Shown here: piece by piece, positions 34,053 through 44,847 of the stretch
Position numbering within the stretch: position 1 is the stretch's first letter
Layout of the letters: each line of letters opens with the position of its first letter
Assembly: GCA_036005845.1 (NCBI GenBank)
Contig: DASYQD010000124.1
Location: 1-64,000 of the forward strand
DNA: 64,000 nucleotides
From: DASYQD01 sp036005845
GTDB lineage: Bacteria; Acidobacteriota; Thermoanaerobaculia; Multivoradales; JAIOJS01
Reading direction: 5' to 3'
Made by a program: the position numbers and the translations under genes
The notes under the pieces: generated by a model
Told to the model about the DNA's origin: nothing
What the model saw: the letters and a program-made list of their open reading frames with translations, nothing else
Database searches by the model: none

Positions 34053-34135
34053 AGCCCGGGCGCTCGGCCAGAGCGCGCAGCCGGCGCCGCACGCGACCGC
34101 CGCGTGCGGAGAGGCCGCACTTGGTGCCGCCTCGC

Positions 34136-34180
34136 TTGCCGCCCCCGGACCTTTGCCGTACCATCCCGCGGACCCGCGGG
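34136..34180 (+). promoter_or_regulatory. Promoter and ribosome-site hairpin before pyrR
   Basis: TTGCCG (34136-34141), 17-base spacer, TACCAT (34159-34164): a plausible promoter. Directly after it CCCGCG-GACC-CGCGGG (34165-34180) forms a 6-bp hairpin. Its 3' arm overlaps the first bases of the Shine-Dalgarno GGGAGG (34178-34183). If the hairpin is in the transcript it could hide the ribosome site; however, transcription may start inside it. Confidence 0.42.
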
Positions 34181-34187
34181 AGGCACC

Positions 34188-34750
34188 TTGCCCGACACCG
34201 ACGCCCAGCGCTCGCGCAGGCTCCTCGACGCGCGCCAGATGGACCGCGTGATGCGGCGCATGGCGGGCGAGATCCTGGAGCAAAACCATGGCGCCAGCGA
34301 CCTCATCCTCGTCGGCATCCGCACCCGCGGCGTGCCGCTGGCCGAGGCGCTGGCCGACGAGATCGGGCGCCTCGAGGGCGTCGAGGTACCGCGCGGCATC
34401 CTCGACATCACCCTGTACCGCGACGACCTGTCGGTGATCGGGCCGCAGCCGATCGTGCGTCCGACGTCGCTGCAGGAGCCCATCGACGACAAGGTGGTGG
34501 TGCTCTGCGACGACGTGCTGTTCACCGGCCGCACCGTGCGCGCCGCGCTCGATGCCCTCATCGACTACGGGCGGCCGAAGGCGGTGCGCCTCGCCGTGCT
34601 CGTCGACCGCGGCCACCGCGAGCTGCCCGTCCAGGCCGACTTCATCGGCAAGACGGTCGAGACGCTCGACGACGACGTGGTGAAGGTGGCCTTCGAGGCG
34701 ACGGACGGGCGGCAGGAGGTCATGCTCCTGCACGAGTATCGGGCCGCGAA

Positions 34751-34754
<4 letters not shown>
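34188..34754 (+). CDS. pyrR: PyrR bifunctional pyrimidine regulator / uracil phosphoribosyltransferase
   Basis: 188 aa. TTG start at 34188 with GGGAGG 4 bases upstream. PRPP-binding motif VVVLCDDVLFTGRTVRAAL, plus GIRTRGVPLAEALADEI, LDITLYRDDL and LAVLVDRGHRELPVQADFIGK, all PyrR hallmarks. PyrR senses UMP/UTP and controls pyr mRNA by binding its leader, and in many bacteria it also has UPRTase activity. It heads a pyrR-pyrB-pyrC operon with overlapping genes, consistent with autoregulation. Confidence 0.95.
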
Positions 34755-35685
<931 letters not shown>

Positions 35686-35689
<4 letters not shown>

Positions 35690-36996
35690 GGACGCTCATT
35701 CGTGGCGGCCGCGTCGTCGATCCGTCGCAGGGGCTCGACTCGTTCGTCGATCTGCTGATCGAGGACGGCGAAGTGGCGCGCCTCGGCGAGAAGCTGCAGG
35801 CGCCGGAGCACTGCGAGGTCGTCGACGTCGTGGGGCTGATCGTCGCGCCCGGCTTCATCGACATCCACGTCCACCTGCGCGAGCCGGGGCAGGAGTACAA
35901 GGAGACGGTGCGCACCGGCACGATGGCGGCCGCCGCCGGCGGCTTCACCGCCGTCTGCTGCATGGCCAACACCGTGCCGGTCAACGACCACCGCTCGATC
36001 ACCGAGCACATCCGCGGCGAGGCGGAGCGCCACGGCTTCGCGCGCGTGCACCCGATCGGCGCGGTGTCGAAGGGGCTCGAGGGCAAGCAGCTCGCCGAGA
36101 TCGGCGAGATGGCGGCCGCCGGCGCGGTGGCGATCTCCGACGACGGCAAGCCGGTGATGGACGCCGAGCTGATGCGCCGCGCGCTGCTCTACGCGCAGCA
36201 CTATGGCATCCAGAATGGCCTGCCGGTGGTGCAGCACGCCGAAGACCTCAGCCTCTCGGGCGGCGGTGTCATGCACGAGGGCGAGATCTCGGCGCGGCTC
36301 GGGCTGCCTGGCATCCCGGGCTCGGCCGAGGACGTGATGGTGGCGCGCGACCTCATCCTGCTCGAGGACTGCGGCGGCCGCTACCACGTGGCGCACATCT
36401 CGACCGCGCGCAGCCTCGAGCTGGTGCGTGCGGCGAAGCAGCGCGGGCTGCCAGCGACGTGCGAGGTGACGCCGCACCACCTGTTGTTGACCGACGACGA
36501 GGTGGCGAAGACGGGCTTCTCGACGGCGTGCAAGATGAAGCCGCCGCTGCGCAGCGCCGCCGACAGGGAGGCGATGCTCGCCGGCCTCGCCGACGGCACT
36601 GTCGACGCCATCGCCTCCGACCACGCGCCGCATCACACAGACGAGAAGGACGAGAGCTTCCACAACGCGCCGTTCGGCATAGTCGGGCTGGAGACGACGG
36701 TGCCGCTGTGCCTCGACCGGCTGGTGCGGCCCGGAGTGATCTCGCTGTCGCGGCTCGTCGAGCTGCTGGCCTGCGGTCCCGCGCGCGTGATGAACCTGCC
36801 TACCGGCACGCTGCGCGTCGGTTCGCCCGCGGACGTGACGCTGCTGTCGCTCGACGAGCGCTACACGGTGCAGCCGTCGGGGTTCCGCAGCAAGGGACGC
36901 AGCACGCCGTTCGCGGAGTGGACGCTCCAGGGGCGCGCCGTGGGCACCTTCCTCGAAGGACGCCGCGTCGAGCTCGACGCGCGGCGGAGCACCTGA
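35686..36996 (+). CDS. pyrC: Dihydroorotase
   Basis: 436 aa, GTG 35686 overlapping pyrB's stop (GTGA). Closes N-carbamoyl-aspartate to dihydroorotate. Zinc motif DIHVHLREPGQEYKET (HxH), SDDGKPVMD, VQHAEDLSLS, VAHISTARS and ASDHAPHHTDEKD are all kept, so this is an active enzyme rather than the inactive PyrC' partner. Class I type by length and motifs. Confidence 0.96.
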
Positions 36997-37001
36997 GCGC
37001 C

Positions 37002-37640
37002 ATGCAGCCGCGCGAGCCTCAGTGGGATCGGCCGCTTGCTTCGCCGGCAGCCCTTCTCGGCTGTGCCTTCGTTGTCGCTTTGGCGGCGGCTGGAGGTGGT
37101 GTCTGGTGGATGATGCGGGGCGGCTGGCGACCTTATCCGCCCCTCACCTCGGCGGAGCCGACGCCTTCAGCGGAGCCGGCGGCCGCCGCCGTCGCCGAGG
37201 AGCCGGAACCGACTCCCACGGCCGCTCCGACCGCCGTTTCGAGTGAGGAGATCGAGCGCGAGGTGGAGCGCGAGTTTCGCCGGATGAAGGCGCGCCTCGA
37301 TCGCGCGGCGGCGGCGCCCGAGGCCTCCCAAGACATCCACCGTGTCGGCGGCGAAGTGGCGGCGCCGCGCCTCGTCAGGCAAGTCCAGCCGGTGTATCCC
37401 TTGGCAGCCCGCCTCACCGGCACGCAGGGCGTGGTCATCGTGGAAGCGGTGATCGACCAGCACGGCGAGGTGTCGAAGGTGCGCGTGCTCAAGGGCCTGC
37501 CGCACGGCCTCGACGACGCGGCCGTCGAAGCCGTGGAGCAGTGGAAGTTCGCGCCGGCGATGCTGTACGGCAAGCCGGTGGCGGTCTACTTCACGCTCAC
37601 CGTCAACTTCAGGATCGACTCGCGGGCTGGCTCGGGCTAG
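37002..37640 (+). CDS. TonB-like energy transducer (TonB C-terminal domain)
   Basis: 212 aa. Cytosolic N terminus, one membrane helix (~16-38), a Pro/Ala/Glu-rich linker (~45-75), a short charged helix (EEIEREVEREFRRMKARLDRA), then a TonB C-terminal domain: VQPVYPLAARLTGTQGVVIVEAVID...GLDDAAVEAVEQWKFAPAM. This fold spans the periplasm to energise outer-membrane receptors. No ExbB/ExbD or receptor gene is adjacent. It follows pyrC by 5 bases. Its TAG stop lies in a CTAG shared with the convergent gene's stop. Confidence 0.87.
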   Translation: MQPREPQWDRPLASPAALLGCAFVVALAAAGGGVWWMMRGGWRPYPPLTSAEPTPSAEPAAAAVAEEPEPTPTAAPTAVSSEEIEREVEREFRRMKARLDRAAAAPEASQDIHRVGGEVAAPRLVRQVQPVYPLAARLTGTQGVVIVEAVIDQHGEVSKVRVLKGLPHGLDDAAVEAVEQWKFAPAMLYGKPVAVYFTLTVNFRIDSRAGSG

Positions 37641-39757
37641 CGCCCGCCCGGCGGCGCGTTCGCTCGCCGCGGCAGGCGCACTTCGTAGACCAGGTTGGTG
37701 GCGTCCGCGAAGCGCAGCGCGAACCACTGCGGCATGGCGTCGGCCCACTGACGCTCGAGCGGGAAGTCGAAGTTGGGATAGCGCGCGAGGTGCAGCCAGC
37801 GGATGTCGCGCCGCGCCAGGTTGCGCAGCCACGCCTCGGCCGACGGCGCGGCGCGCAGCTCGCAGCCGGGGTAGCGGATGGCGAGCGGCCGGTCGGCGGC
37901 GTCGACGTTGACGTAGCGCACGTCGCGCTCGAGGCGCGGGCCCATCGCCGGGTAGGTGAGGTAGTTGTTCGGCGCGTAGACGACGTCGACGGCGCCCTCG
38001 GCGGCATGCGCGTCGAGCCAGGCCCAGCCAGGGGCGAAGAGGCGCGACGACGTCTGGTGGAACGTCAGGTCGTTGGCGAGCGCACGCGGCCGGTCGGCGA
38101 GGCGGAAGCGGGCGAGGAGGGGAGCGCCGGCCAGCGCCAAGACGAGGGCGGCGAGCGCGAGCTCACGCCGGCGGCGGACGACGAAGGCGCGCGCGGCTGG
38201 GCTGAACAGCAGCACCGCGGCCGCACCGTCGGCGAGCGCGACGGTGACGCGCAGAAGCAGCGGCACGTCGGCGTGGAGCTGCAGCAGGTCCTGCACGAGC
38301 AGCGCGATGGCGATGCCTTCGATCCACCGATCGGGGATCGCGCGCCGCTCGGCGCCCGCCGCGGCGGCGGCGAAGGTGACGCCGAAGGCGGAGACGAGGT
38401 AGCGGACGTTGTTGTAGACATGGCGCAGCCGGGCGAACGGAATCGTCAGCCAGAAGACGATCTCCGCCCACACCAGGAGCGCGGCCGTCCACCCTTCGCG
38501 CCGGCGCTCGCGCGGCACGAGCCAGGGCAGCGCGAGCGCGGCGAGCAGCAGGAGCGCCGCCTGCGGCCCGGCGCCCACTTCGAGCGAGGTGCGGTGGGTG
38601 GTGCCGAGGAAGGCCTCGACGATGCGGCCCCCGCCCACCATCTCGCGCCACGACTCGACGGCGGAGTTGCGACGCGGGAAGGCGATCGGCGCGGCCGCCT
38701 CGCGGCCGGCGACGTTGCGCTCGCAGGCGACGGCGAGCGGATCGACGCCGAGCGCGGCGTTGCGCAGGTAGAAGTAGCCGCCGAGGAGCGCGGTGACGGC
38801 GACCGCCGCGGCGAGCTGCGAAACGCGCCGCCGCCACTCCCCGCGCGCGAGGAGCGTCAGCGCGCCGCCCGCCGCCAGCCCGAAGACGACGCCGAGCACC
38901 TTGGCGCCGCAGGCGAGACCGAGGCCGGCGCCGAGCAGCAGCGCGTCGGCCCAGCTCGCCGAGCGCAGCCAGCGCAGGCCGAAGTAGAAGCCGGCGAGCA
39001 GCGCGCCGGCGAGAAAGAGGTCGACGTACTCGGTGGCCGCCGAGCGCACGACGATCGGCGTCAGCGCGACGAGGAAGGCGGCGAGCGGCCACCAGCGCCG
39101 CGCGCCGAGCTGCCGCGCGATGGCGCCGGTCGCCAGCGTGACCAGCAGCCAGTGCGGCACGCTCGCCAGGTTGACGTAGAGCTCGCTGTGCGACGGCGCC
39201 ATCCACCACCAGAACCAGAGCGAGCCGTTGGCGGGCACGTAGCCGTAGTAGTTGACCGGGTTGGCGCCGAAGACCGGCGCGAGATTCCGGTCGCGCAGCC
39301 AGGTGCCGGCGAGCAGCAGGTGGTACATCAGCGCGTCCCACGACAGCGGCGGAAGCAGCAGCCCGCGCAGCGCCTCGCTGCCGGCGCCGTGGAGAACGAG
39401 CAGCGAGGGCGCCCAGAACTGCCGCGCCACCTGCCAGGTACGGCGCGCGATGATAACCAGCGGCGCCGCGAGACCGCCGACGGGCGGCTGGCGCCGCGCG
39501 CGCAATAGCAGCGCCAGCACCAGCAGGATCTGCAGCCCGAGCGCGAGGTCGATGCGCAGCACGCCGAGCGCGCCCAGCACGAGCGCGATGGCGATCGCCT
39601 CCGCGGTGGCGACCAGCAGCGTGCCAACGGCGAGCGTGAGCGGATCGCGCGCCGCCTCCTCGCCGAGCAGCCGCAGCGCCGCGAGGTAGCCGCCGAGCGC
39701 GAGGAAGAAGAGCGCCAGCAGCGTCAGCAGCGCGCCGAGCAGGTCGACGAGCACCAT
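37637..39757 (-). CDS. GT-C-type multi-pass membrane protein (paralogue 1)
   Basis: 706 aa with roughly a dozen hydrophobic helices and a soluble C-terminal domain. The motif LLPPLSWDALMYHLLLAGTWL in the first periplasmic loop has the Asp common to polyprenyl-phosphate-dependent GT-C transferases, and APSHSELYVNLASVPHWL is shared with the neighbour. The C-terminal ~140 residues (LDAHAAEGAVDVVYAPNNYLTYPAMGPRLERDVRYVN) appear globular. ATG 39757, with GTG 39754 as alternative. It lies 4 bases after the neighbour's stop and is about its length: a tandem duplication. A sugar-transferring role is inferred from fold only. Confidence 0.75.
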   Translation of the reverse strand: MVLVDLLGALLTLLALFFLALGGYLAALRLLGEEAARDPLTLAVGTLLVATAEAIAIALVLGALGVLRIDLALGLQILLVLALLLRARRQPPVGGLAAPLVIIARRTWQVARQFWAPSLLVLHGAGSEALRGLLLPPLSWDALMYHLLLAGTWLRDRNLAPVFGANPVNYYGYVPANGSLWFWWWMAPSHSELYVNLASVPHWLLVTLATGAIARQLGARRWWPLAAFLVALTPIVVRSAATEYVDLFLAGALLAGFYFGLRWLRSASWADALLLGAGLGLACGAKVLGVVFGLAAGGALTLLARGEWRRRVSQLAAAVAVTALLGGYFYLRNAALGVDPLAVACERNVAGREAAAPIAFPRRNSAVESWREMVGGGRIVEAFLGTTHRTSLEVGAGPQAALLLLAALALPWLVPRERRREGWTAALLVWAEIVFWLTIPFARLRHVYNNVRYLVSAFGVTFAAAAAGAERRAIPDRWIEGIAIALLVQDLLQLHADVPLLLRVTVALADGAAAVLLFSPAARAFVVRRRRELALAALVLALAGAPLLARFRLADRPRALANDLTFHQTSSRLFAPGWAWLDAHAAEGAVDVVYAPNNYLTYPAMGPRLERDVRYVNVDAADRPLAIRYPGCELRAAPSAEAWLRNLARRDIRWLHLARYPNFDFPLERQWADAMPQWFALRFADATNLVYEVRLPRRANAPPGGR

Positions 39758-39761
39758 GGCG

Positions 39762-41831
39762 CTAGCGCAGCAGCTCCAGCACCGCGTTGCCCGGGTCGCG
39801 GTAGCGCAGCGCGAAGAGGTCGGGCCGCGCCGCCGCCCAGTCGAGCTCGGGCGGGAAGGGGTAGCCGGGGAAGCGGCCGACGTGCACCCAGCGCACACGG
39901 GCGCGGCGCAGGTTCGCCAGCCACGCCTGCGGATCGAGCTCCTGGCGCGGGTCGCAGCCGGGGTAGGCGGTGACGTCGCGCACGTTGTCGCGGTTGCTGT
40001 TGACGTAGACGACGCGCCGCTCGAGGTGCGGCCCCATCGCCGGGTACCAGAAGACGCTCGTCGGCGACTCGACCACCGCCACCGTGCCGTTGCCGCCGTG
40101 CGCATCGAGCCACTCCCAAGCACCGGCGAAGGCGCGCATGGTGGTCTCGTGGAAGGTGCTCTCCTCGCCGAAGGCGCGGCCGCGGTCGGCGACGCGCCAG
40201 CGGCCGAGCAGCGGAGCGCCGACGAGCAGGACCGCCGCCGAGGTGGCGACAGCGAGAGACACGGCGTGCCGCCGAGTGAGCTCACGCAACCGCGGCGACA
40301 GGGCGAGCGAAACGGCGCCGAGGTCGACGATCGCCAGCGCGATGCGGACGCCGAACGGCATCTCCTCGTGGAGCAGTACGAGGTCTTGGACCAACAGCGC
40401 GAAGGCGAGAACGCCGAGCCACGCATCGCGCACGCCGCGGCGCTCGGCCGCCGCGACGAGGCCGGCGAAGGCGAGCGCGAAGGCGCCGTCGAGATAGCGC
40501 GGGTTGGCGAGGAACTGCTGGCCGTTGGCGTAAGGCACGGTGACGAAGATGAAGGCCTGCGCCGCGATCTGACTCCACACCAGCGTCGCCGATCGGCGCT
40601 CGCCCCTGGGCAGCAGCAGCGGCAGGAGCAGCGCCGCCAGCAGCAGCAGCGCCGGCGGGCCAAGCCCGAGCTCCAGCGACTTCGGCTTGCTGCTGCCGAG
40701 GAAGGCGGTGAGCAGGTTGCCGTTGCGGATCAGCTCCGGCCAGATGGCGACGAGTGTGAAGGGCCGCGGGAAGCGGACACCGGCGCCGACGACGTTCAGC
40801 CCTTCGCAGGCGGCGGCGAACGGGCCGACGCCCGCTCGCCACGCCTGGAAGTAGAAGATGCTGGCCGGGACCACCGCGACCGCCGCCGCCGCGAGGAGTT
40901 GCCAGGCGCGCCGGCGCCACTCGCCGCGCGCCAGCAACACCGCGACGCCGGCGAGCGCCGCAGCGTACCCGAGACCGAGCACCTTGGCGCCAGCCGCCAC
41001 TCCGCACGCCGCACCCAGCAGCAGCGCATCGCCGGCGCGCGTCGAGCGAATCCACCGCAGCGCAAAGAAACACCCCGCGACGATCGTGCCGCCGACGAGG
41101 AGATCGGCGTACTGCGTCGCCGCCGCGCGCAGCACCACGGGCGCCATCAGCGCCAGGAAACCGGCGAGCGGCCAGTGGCGTCGCGCGCCCAGCTCGCGCG
41201 CCACGCCGCCCGCCGCGAGCGCCAGCAGCACCGCGTGGGGGAACGCCGCCAGGTTGACGTAGAGCTCGCCGTGCGACGGCGCCAGCCACCACCAGAGCCA
41301 CACCGGCCCCCCCGCCGGCTGCAGGCCGTAGAAGCTGATCGGCCGCATGCCGAAGATGGGCGCGATGCGCTGCTCCTGCAGCCACGTCCCGGCGATCGGC
41401 AGGTGGTACATGACGCTGTCCCACGACAGCGGCGGCCGCAGCAGACCGCGCAGCGCCTCGGCCGCCAGCGCGTGCACGGCGATCAGGCTCATCGCCGGAT
41501 GCTCGACCGTCCGCGCCCAGACGCGCCGCCACAGCAGCCGCGCCTCGGCCCCCGAGTCCGCACCACGCCGCTGCTCAATGCGCACCAGCAGCACGAACAC
41601 CATGACCATGACCATCAGCGCGGCCTCGATGCGCAGCAGCCCCAGCTTGCCGAGCACGATGGCGATCAGCTCCGCTTCGAAGATCGCCGCGAGCAACGTC
41701 GCGATCGCCAGCGCCAGCGGGTCGGCGGCGCCGGCGCCAAGCGCTTTCCTCGCCAACAGATAGCCGTTTACGACGAGGAACAGGAGCGTGATCGCGGTGG
41801 CCACCGCTCCGAGCAGATCGAGCACCGGCAT
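39762..41831 (-). CDS. GT-C-type multi-pass membrane protein (paralogue 2)
   Basis: 689 aa from ATG 41831, picked because MPVLDLLGAVATAITLLFLVVNGYL then aligns end to end with the paralogue's start; an upstream GTG (41852) would add 7 residues. Same architecture: many hydrophobic helices, RPPLSWDSVMYHLPIAGTWL, APSHGELYVNLAAFPHAVL, GEWRRRAWQLLAAAAV, and a globular C terminus with PAMGPHLERRVVYVNSNRD. On the minus strand it is transcribed first of the pair, divergent from nuoB. Substrate unknown. Confidence 0.75.
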   Translation of the reverse strand: MPVLDLLGAVATAITLLFLVVNGYLLARKALGAGAADPLALAIATLLAAIFEAELIAIVLGKLGLLRIEAALMVMVMVFVLLVRIEQRRGADSGAEARLLWRRVWARTVEHPAMSLIAVHALAAEALRGLLRPPLSWDSVMYHLPIAGTWLQEQRIAPIFGMRPISFYGLQPAGGPVWLWWWLAPSHGELYVNLAAFPHAVLLALAAGGVARELGARRHWPLAGFLALMAPVVLRAAATQYADLLVGGTIVAGCFFALRWIRSTRAGDALLLGAACGVAAGAKVLGLGYAAALAGVAVLLARGEWRRRAWQLLAAAAVAVVPASIFYFQAWRAGVGPFAAACEGLNVVGAGVRFPRPFTLVAIWPELIRNGNLLTAFLGSSKPKSLELGLGPPALLLLAALLLPLLLPRGERRSATLVWSQIAAQAFIFVTVPYANGQQFLANPRYLDGAFALAFAGLVAAAERRGVRDAWLGVLAFALLVQDLVLLHEEMPFGVRIALAIVDLGAVSLALSPRLRELTRRHAVSLAVATSAAVLLVGAPLLGRWRVADRGRAFGEESTFHETTMRAFAGAWEWLDAHGGNGTVAVVESPTSVFWYPAMGPHLERRVVYVNSNRDNVRDVTAYPGCDPRQELDPQAWLANLRRARVRWVHVGRFPGYPFPPELDWAAARPDLFALRYRDPGNAVLELLR

Positions 41832-41882
41832 GGATGGGCGCGATTCTGGCACGGGCCTCTCGCGCCAGCGCGTCCGACGTGC

Positions 41883-41911
41883 TTGTGACCCCCACGCACA
41901 GGCGCTAGACT
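41883..41911 (+). promoter_or_regulatory. Promoter of nuoB, leaderless
   Basis: TTGTGA (41883-41888), 17-base spacer, TAGACT (41906-41911). The start codon at 41918 is only 6 bases past the -10, where transcription should begin, so the mRNA is predicted to start at or next to the ATG. Confidence 0.6.
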
Positions 41912-41917
41912 GCCTCG

Positions 41918-42413
<496 letters not shown>

Positions 42414-42436
<23 letters not shown>

Positions 42437-44099
42437 GCCGCTGCTCGAGAAGCACGCCGCGAAGATCACGCCGCAGGAAGGTCTCGACCAGCCCTGCTGG
42501 ATCGTCGACCGCTCGGTGCTGCGCGAGGTCTGCGAGGACCTCAAGACCAACCCGGAGACGCGCTTCGACCTGCTGCTCGAGTGCTTTGGCATGGATTACC
42601 CCGAGCGCGAGCCGCGCTTCGAGGCGGTCTACCACCTCTACTCGATCCCGCACGGCAAGCGGCTGCGCCTGAAGGTGCCGCTGCCGGAGAACGACCCGAC
42701 GGTGCCGTCGCTGTTGCCGGTGTGGAAGGCCGCCGACTGGTTCGAGCGCGAGATGTGGGACCACTTCGGCTTCCGCGCCGAGGGCCACCCCGACCTGCGC
42801 CGCATCCTCTGCCACGAGGCCTTCCAGGGCCACCCTCTGCGCAAGGACTACGACCCGGCGCGGCGCTGGATCTGCACCGAGAAGGACATCTACAAGCCCA
42901 AGCTCGAGCCGCCGCCGCAGCAGGACGACATGTTCGAGCGCATGACGATCAACATCGGCCCGTCGCACCCGGCGATGCACGGCACCTTCCGGCTCACCGC
43001 CGTGCTCGACGGCGAGGTGATCGTCGCTTCCGACATCGAGATCGGCTACCTCCACCGCTGCTTCGACAAGATGTCGGAGACCCACACCTGGAACCAGGTG
43101 ATCCCGTACACCGACCGCCTCAACTATTGCTCGGCGTTCATCAACAACGTCGGCTATTGCCGGGTGGTGGAGAAGATGCTCGGCGTCGAGGCGCCGCCAA
43201 AGGCGGTGTGGGCGCGCACGATCCTGAGCGAGTTCTCGCGCATCATGGACCACTGCGTCTGCAACGGCACGACGCTGGTGGACACCGGCGGCATCACCAA
43301 CTTCTGGTACATGTTCCAGCCGCGCGAGGAGATCTACGGGCTGCTCGAGGCGTGCTTCGGCGGCCGCCTCACCGTGTCGGGCTGCCGCATCGGCGGCCTG
43401 CTCGCCGACCTGCCGCCTGATTTCATGGCCCGCAGCCGGCGGCTGCTCGAGATCATCCCCGCCTTCGTCGACGACATGGAGAAGCTCGTCGACCACAACC
43501 GCATCTGGCTCGACCGCTCGGTGGGCATCGCCGCCATCTCCGGCGACGACGCGGTGAACTGGGGCTGGACCGGGCCGTGCCTGCGCGCCTCCGGTGTCGC
43601 CTACGACGTGCGCAAGGCCTTCCCCTACGACCTCTACGACACCGTCGACTGGGAGGTGCCGGTCTTCTACGGCGGCGACGTGCACGACCGCTACCGCGTG
43701 CGCATGGCGGAGATTCGCCAATCGCTGCGCATCATCGAGCAGCTCCTCGACCGCGGCATCCCGGAAGGCCCGTTCATCGTCGACGACCCGCACGTGGCGC
43801 TGCCGCCAAAGGACAAGGCCTACAACCAGATGGAGGCCATGATCTATCACTTCAAGCTGATCATGGACGGCGTGCAGGTGCCGGCGGGGGAGCGCTACGG
43901 GATGGTGGAAGGCGGCAACGGCGAGCTCGGCTTCTACTGCGTCAGCGACGGCTCGGCGAAGCCGTACCGCGTGCGCGTGCGGCCGCCCTGCTTCCCGATC
44001 TTCTCCACCTTCAACCAGCTCATCCTGGGGCACACGGTGTCGGACGCGGTGATCTCGCTCGGCGGCTTGAATGTCATCGCCGGAGAGCTGGAGCGATGA
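42414..44099 (+). CDS. nuoCD: NADH-quinone oxidoreductase subunits C and D, fused
   Basis: 561 aa. Residues ~1-165 are NuoC (30 kDa type: YHLYSIPHGKRLRLKVPLPEND, ADWFEREMWDHFGF, LRRILCHEAFQGHPLRKDY). Residues ~175-561 are NuoD (49 kDa: MTINIGPSHPAMHGTFRL, DIEIGYLHRCFDKM, and the quinone-site region). A short linker EPPPQQDD joins them. The NuoC-NuoD fusion is known from E. coli and several other lineages. ATG 42414 lies inside nuoB, so translation is coupled. Confidence 0.95.
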
Positions 44100-44755
44100 G
44101 CGAGCCCATCCCAGGCGAACCCACGCTCAGCGCCGCCGCTCAGCCGCCGCAGGCGGGCGCGCAGCCGGTGCCCGAGCATCCGCGCGCGCCGAAGCCGTAC
44201 AAGTACACCTGGGCGGACCGGCTCTACCTGCCGCTGCTGCAGGGGCTCGTCGTCACCGCGCGCCACTTCTTCAAGAACTTGGTGAAGAGCAAGTACACCA
44301 TCAGCTACCCCGAGGAGCGGCGGCCGTACAGCGGCCGCTACCGCGGCCACCACATCCTCACCACCCGGCCCGACGGCTCCGTGCGCTGCGTCGCCTGCTT
44401 CCTCTGCGCCACCAACTGCCCGGCCGAGTGCATCCACATCGAGGCCGCCGAGCAGCCCGACGTCAACATCGAGAAGTACCCCGTCGTCTACGAGATCGAC
44501 ATGCTGCGCTGCGTCTTCTGCGGCTACTGCGTCGACGCCTGCCCCGAGGAGGCGATCATCATGAGCCGCAACACGGACATGGCCTACTTCACCCGCGAGC
44601 AGTCGATCGTCGGCAAGGCGCAGCTCATGAAGCCATTCACCGTCGACGTGGAACGGCTCGGCTACCGGCCCTACTACCCGGAAGAGGACCGCCAGCGGGC
44701 GCAGATGCGGCGCGAGGCCTTCGATCTGGTGAGCGCGGCGCGCGGCGACGCCTGA
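44096..44755 (+). CDS. nuoI: NADH-quinone oxidoreductase subunit I
   Basis: 219 aa. Ferredoxin-like subunit with two 4Fe-4S motifs, CVACFLCATNCP and CVFCGYCVDACPEEAI, passing electrons to NuoB. The N-terminal ~35 residues are a Pro/Ala/Gln-rich extension; the usual amphipathic membrane contact (LLQGLVVTARHFFKN) follows. ATG 44096 overlaps nuoCD's stop. The gene order B-CD-I then stops: nuoA, E, F, G, H and J-N are not in the window. Confidence 0.95.
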   Translation: MSEPIPGEPTLSAAAQPPQAGAQPVPEHPRAPKPYKYTWADRLYLPLLQGLVVTARHFFKNLVKSKYTISYPEERRPYSGRYRGHHILTTRPDGSVRCVACFLCATNCPAECIHIEAAEQPDVNIEKYPVVYEIDMLRCVFCGYCVDACPEEAIIMSRNTDMAYFTREQSIVGKAQLMKPFTVDVERLGYRPYYPEEDRQRAQMRREAFDLVSAARGDA

Positions 44756-44847
44756 GACGGCGATTACGCCGGCCCCGTCATGAAACCCGGCCGGTCGTAG
44801 GGGCGTAGTCTTCGCTGGAGCGGCGAGCTCGCCGCCGGGAGGGCGCC

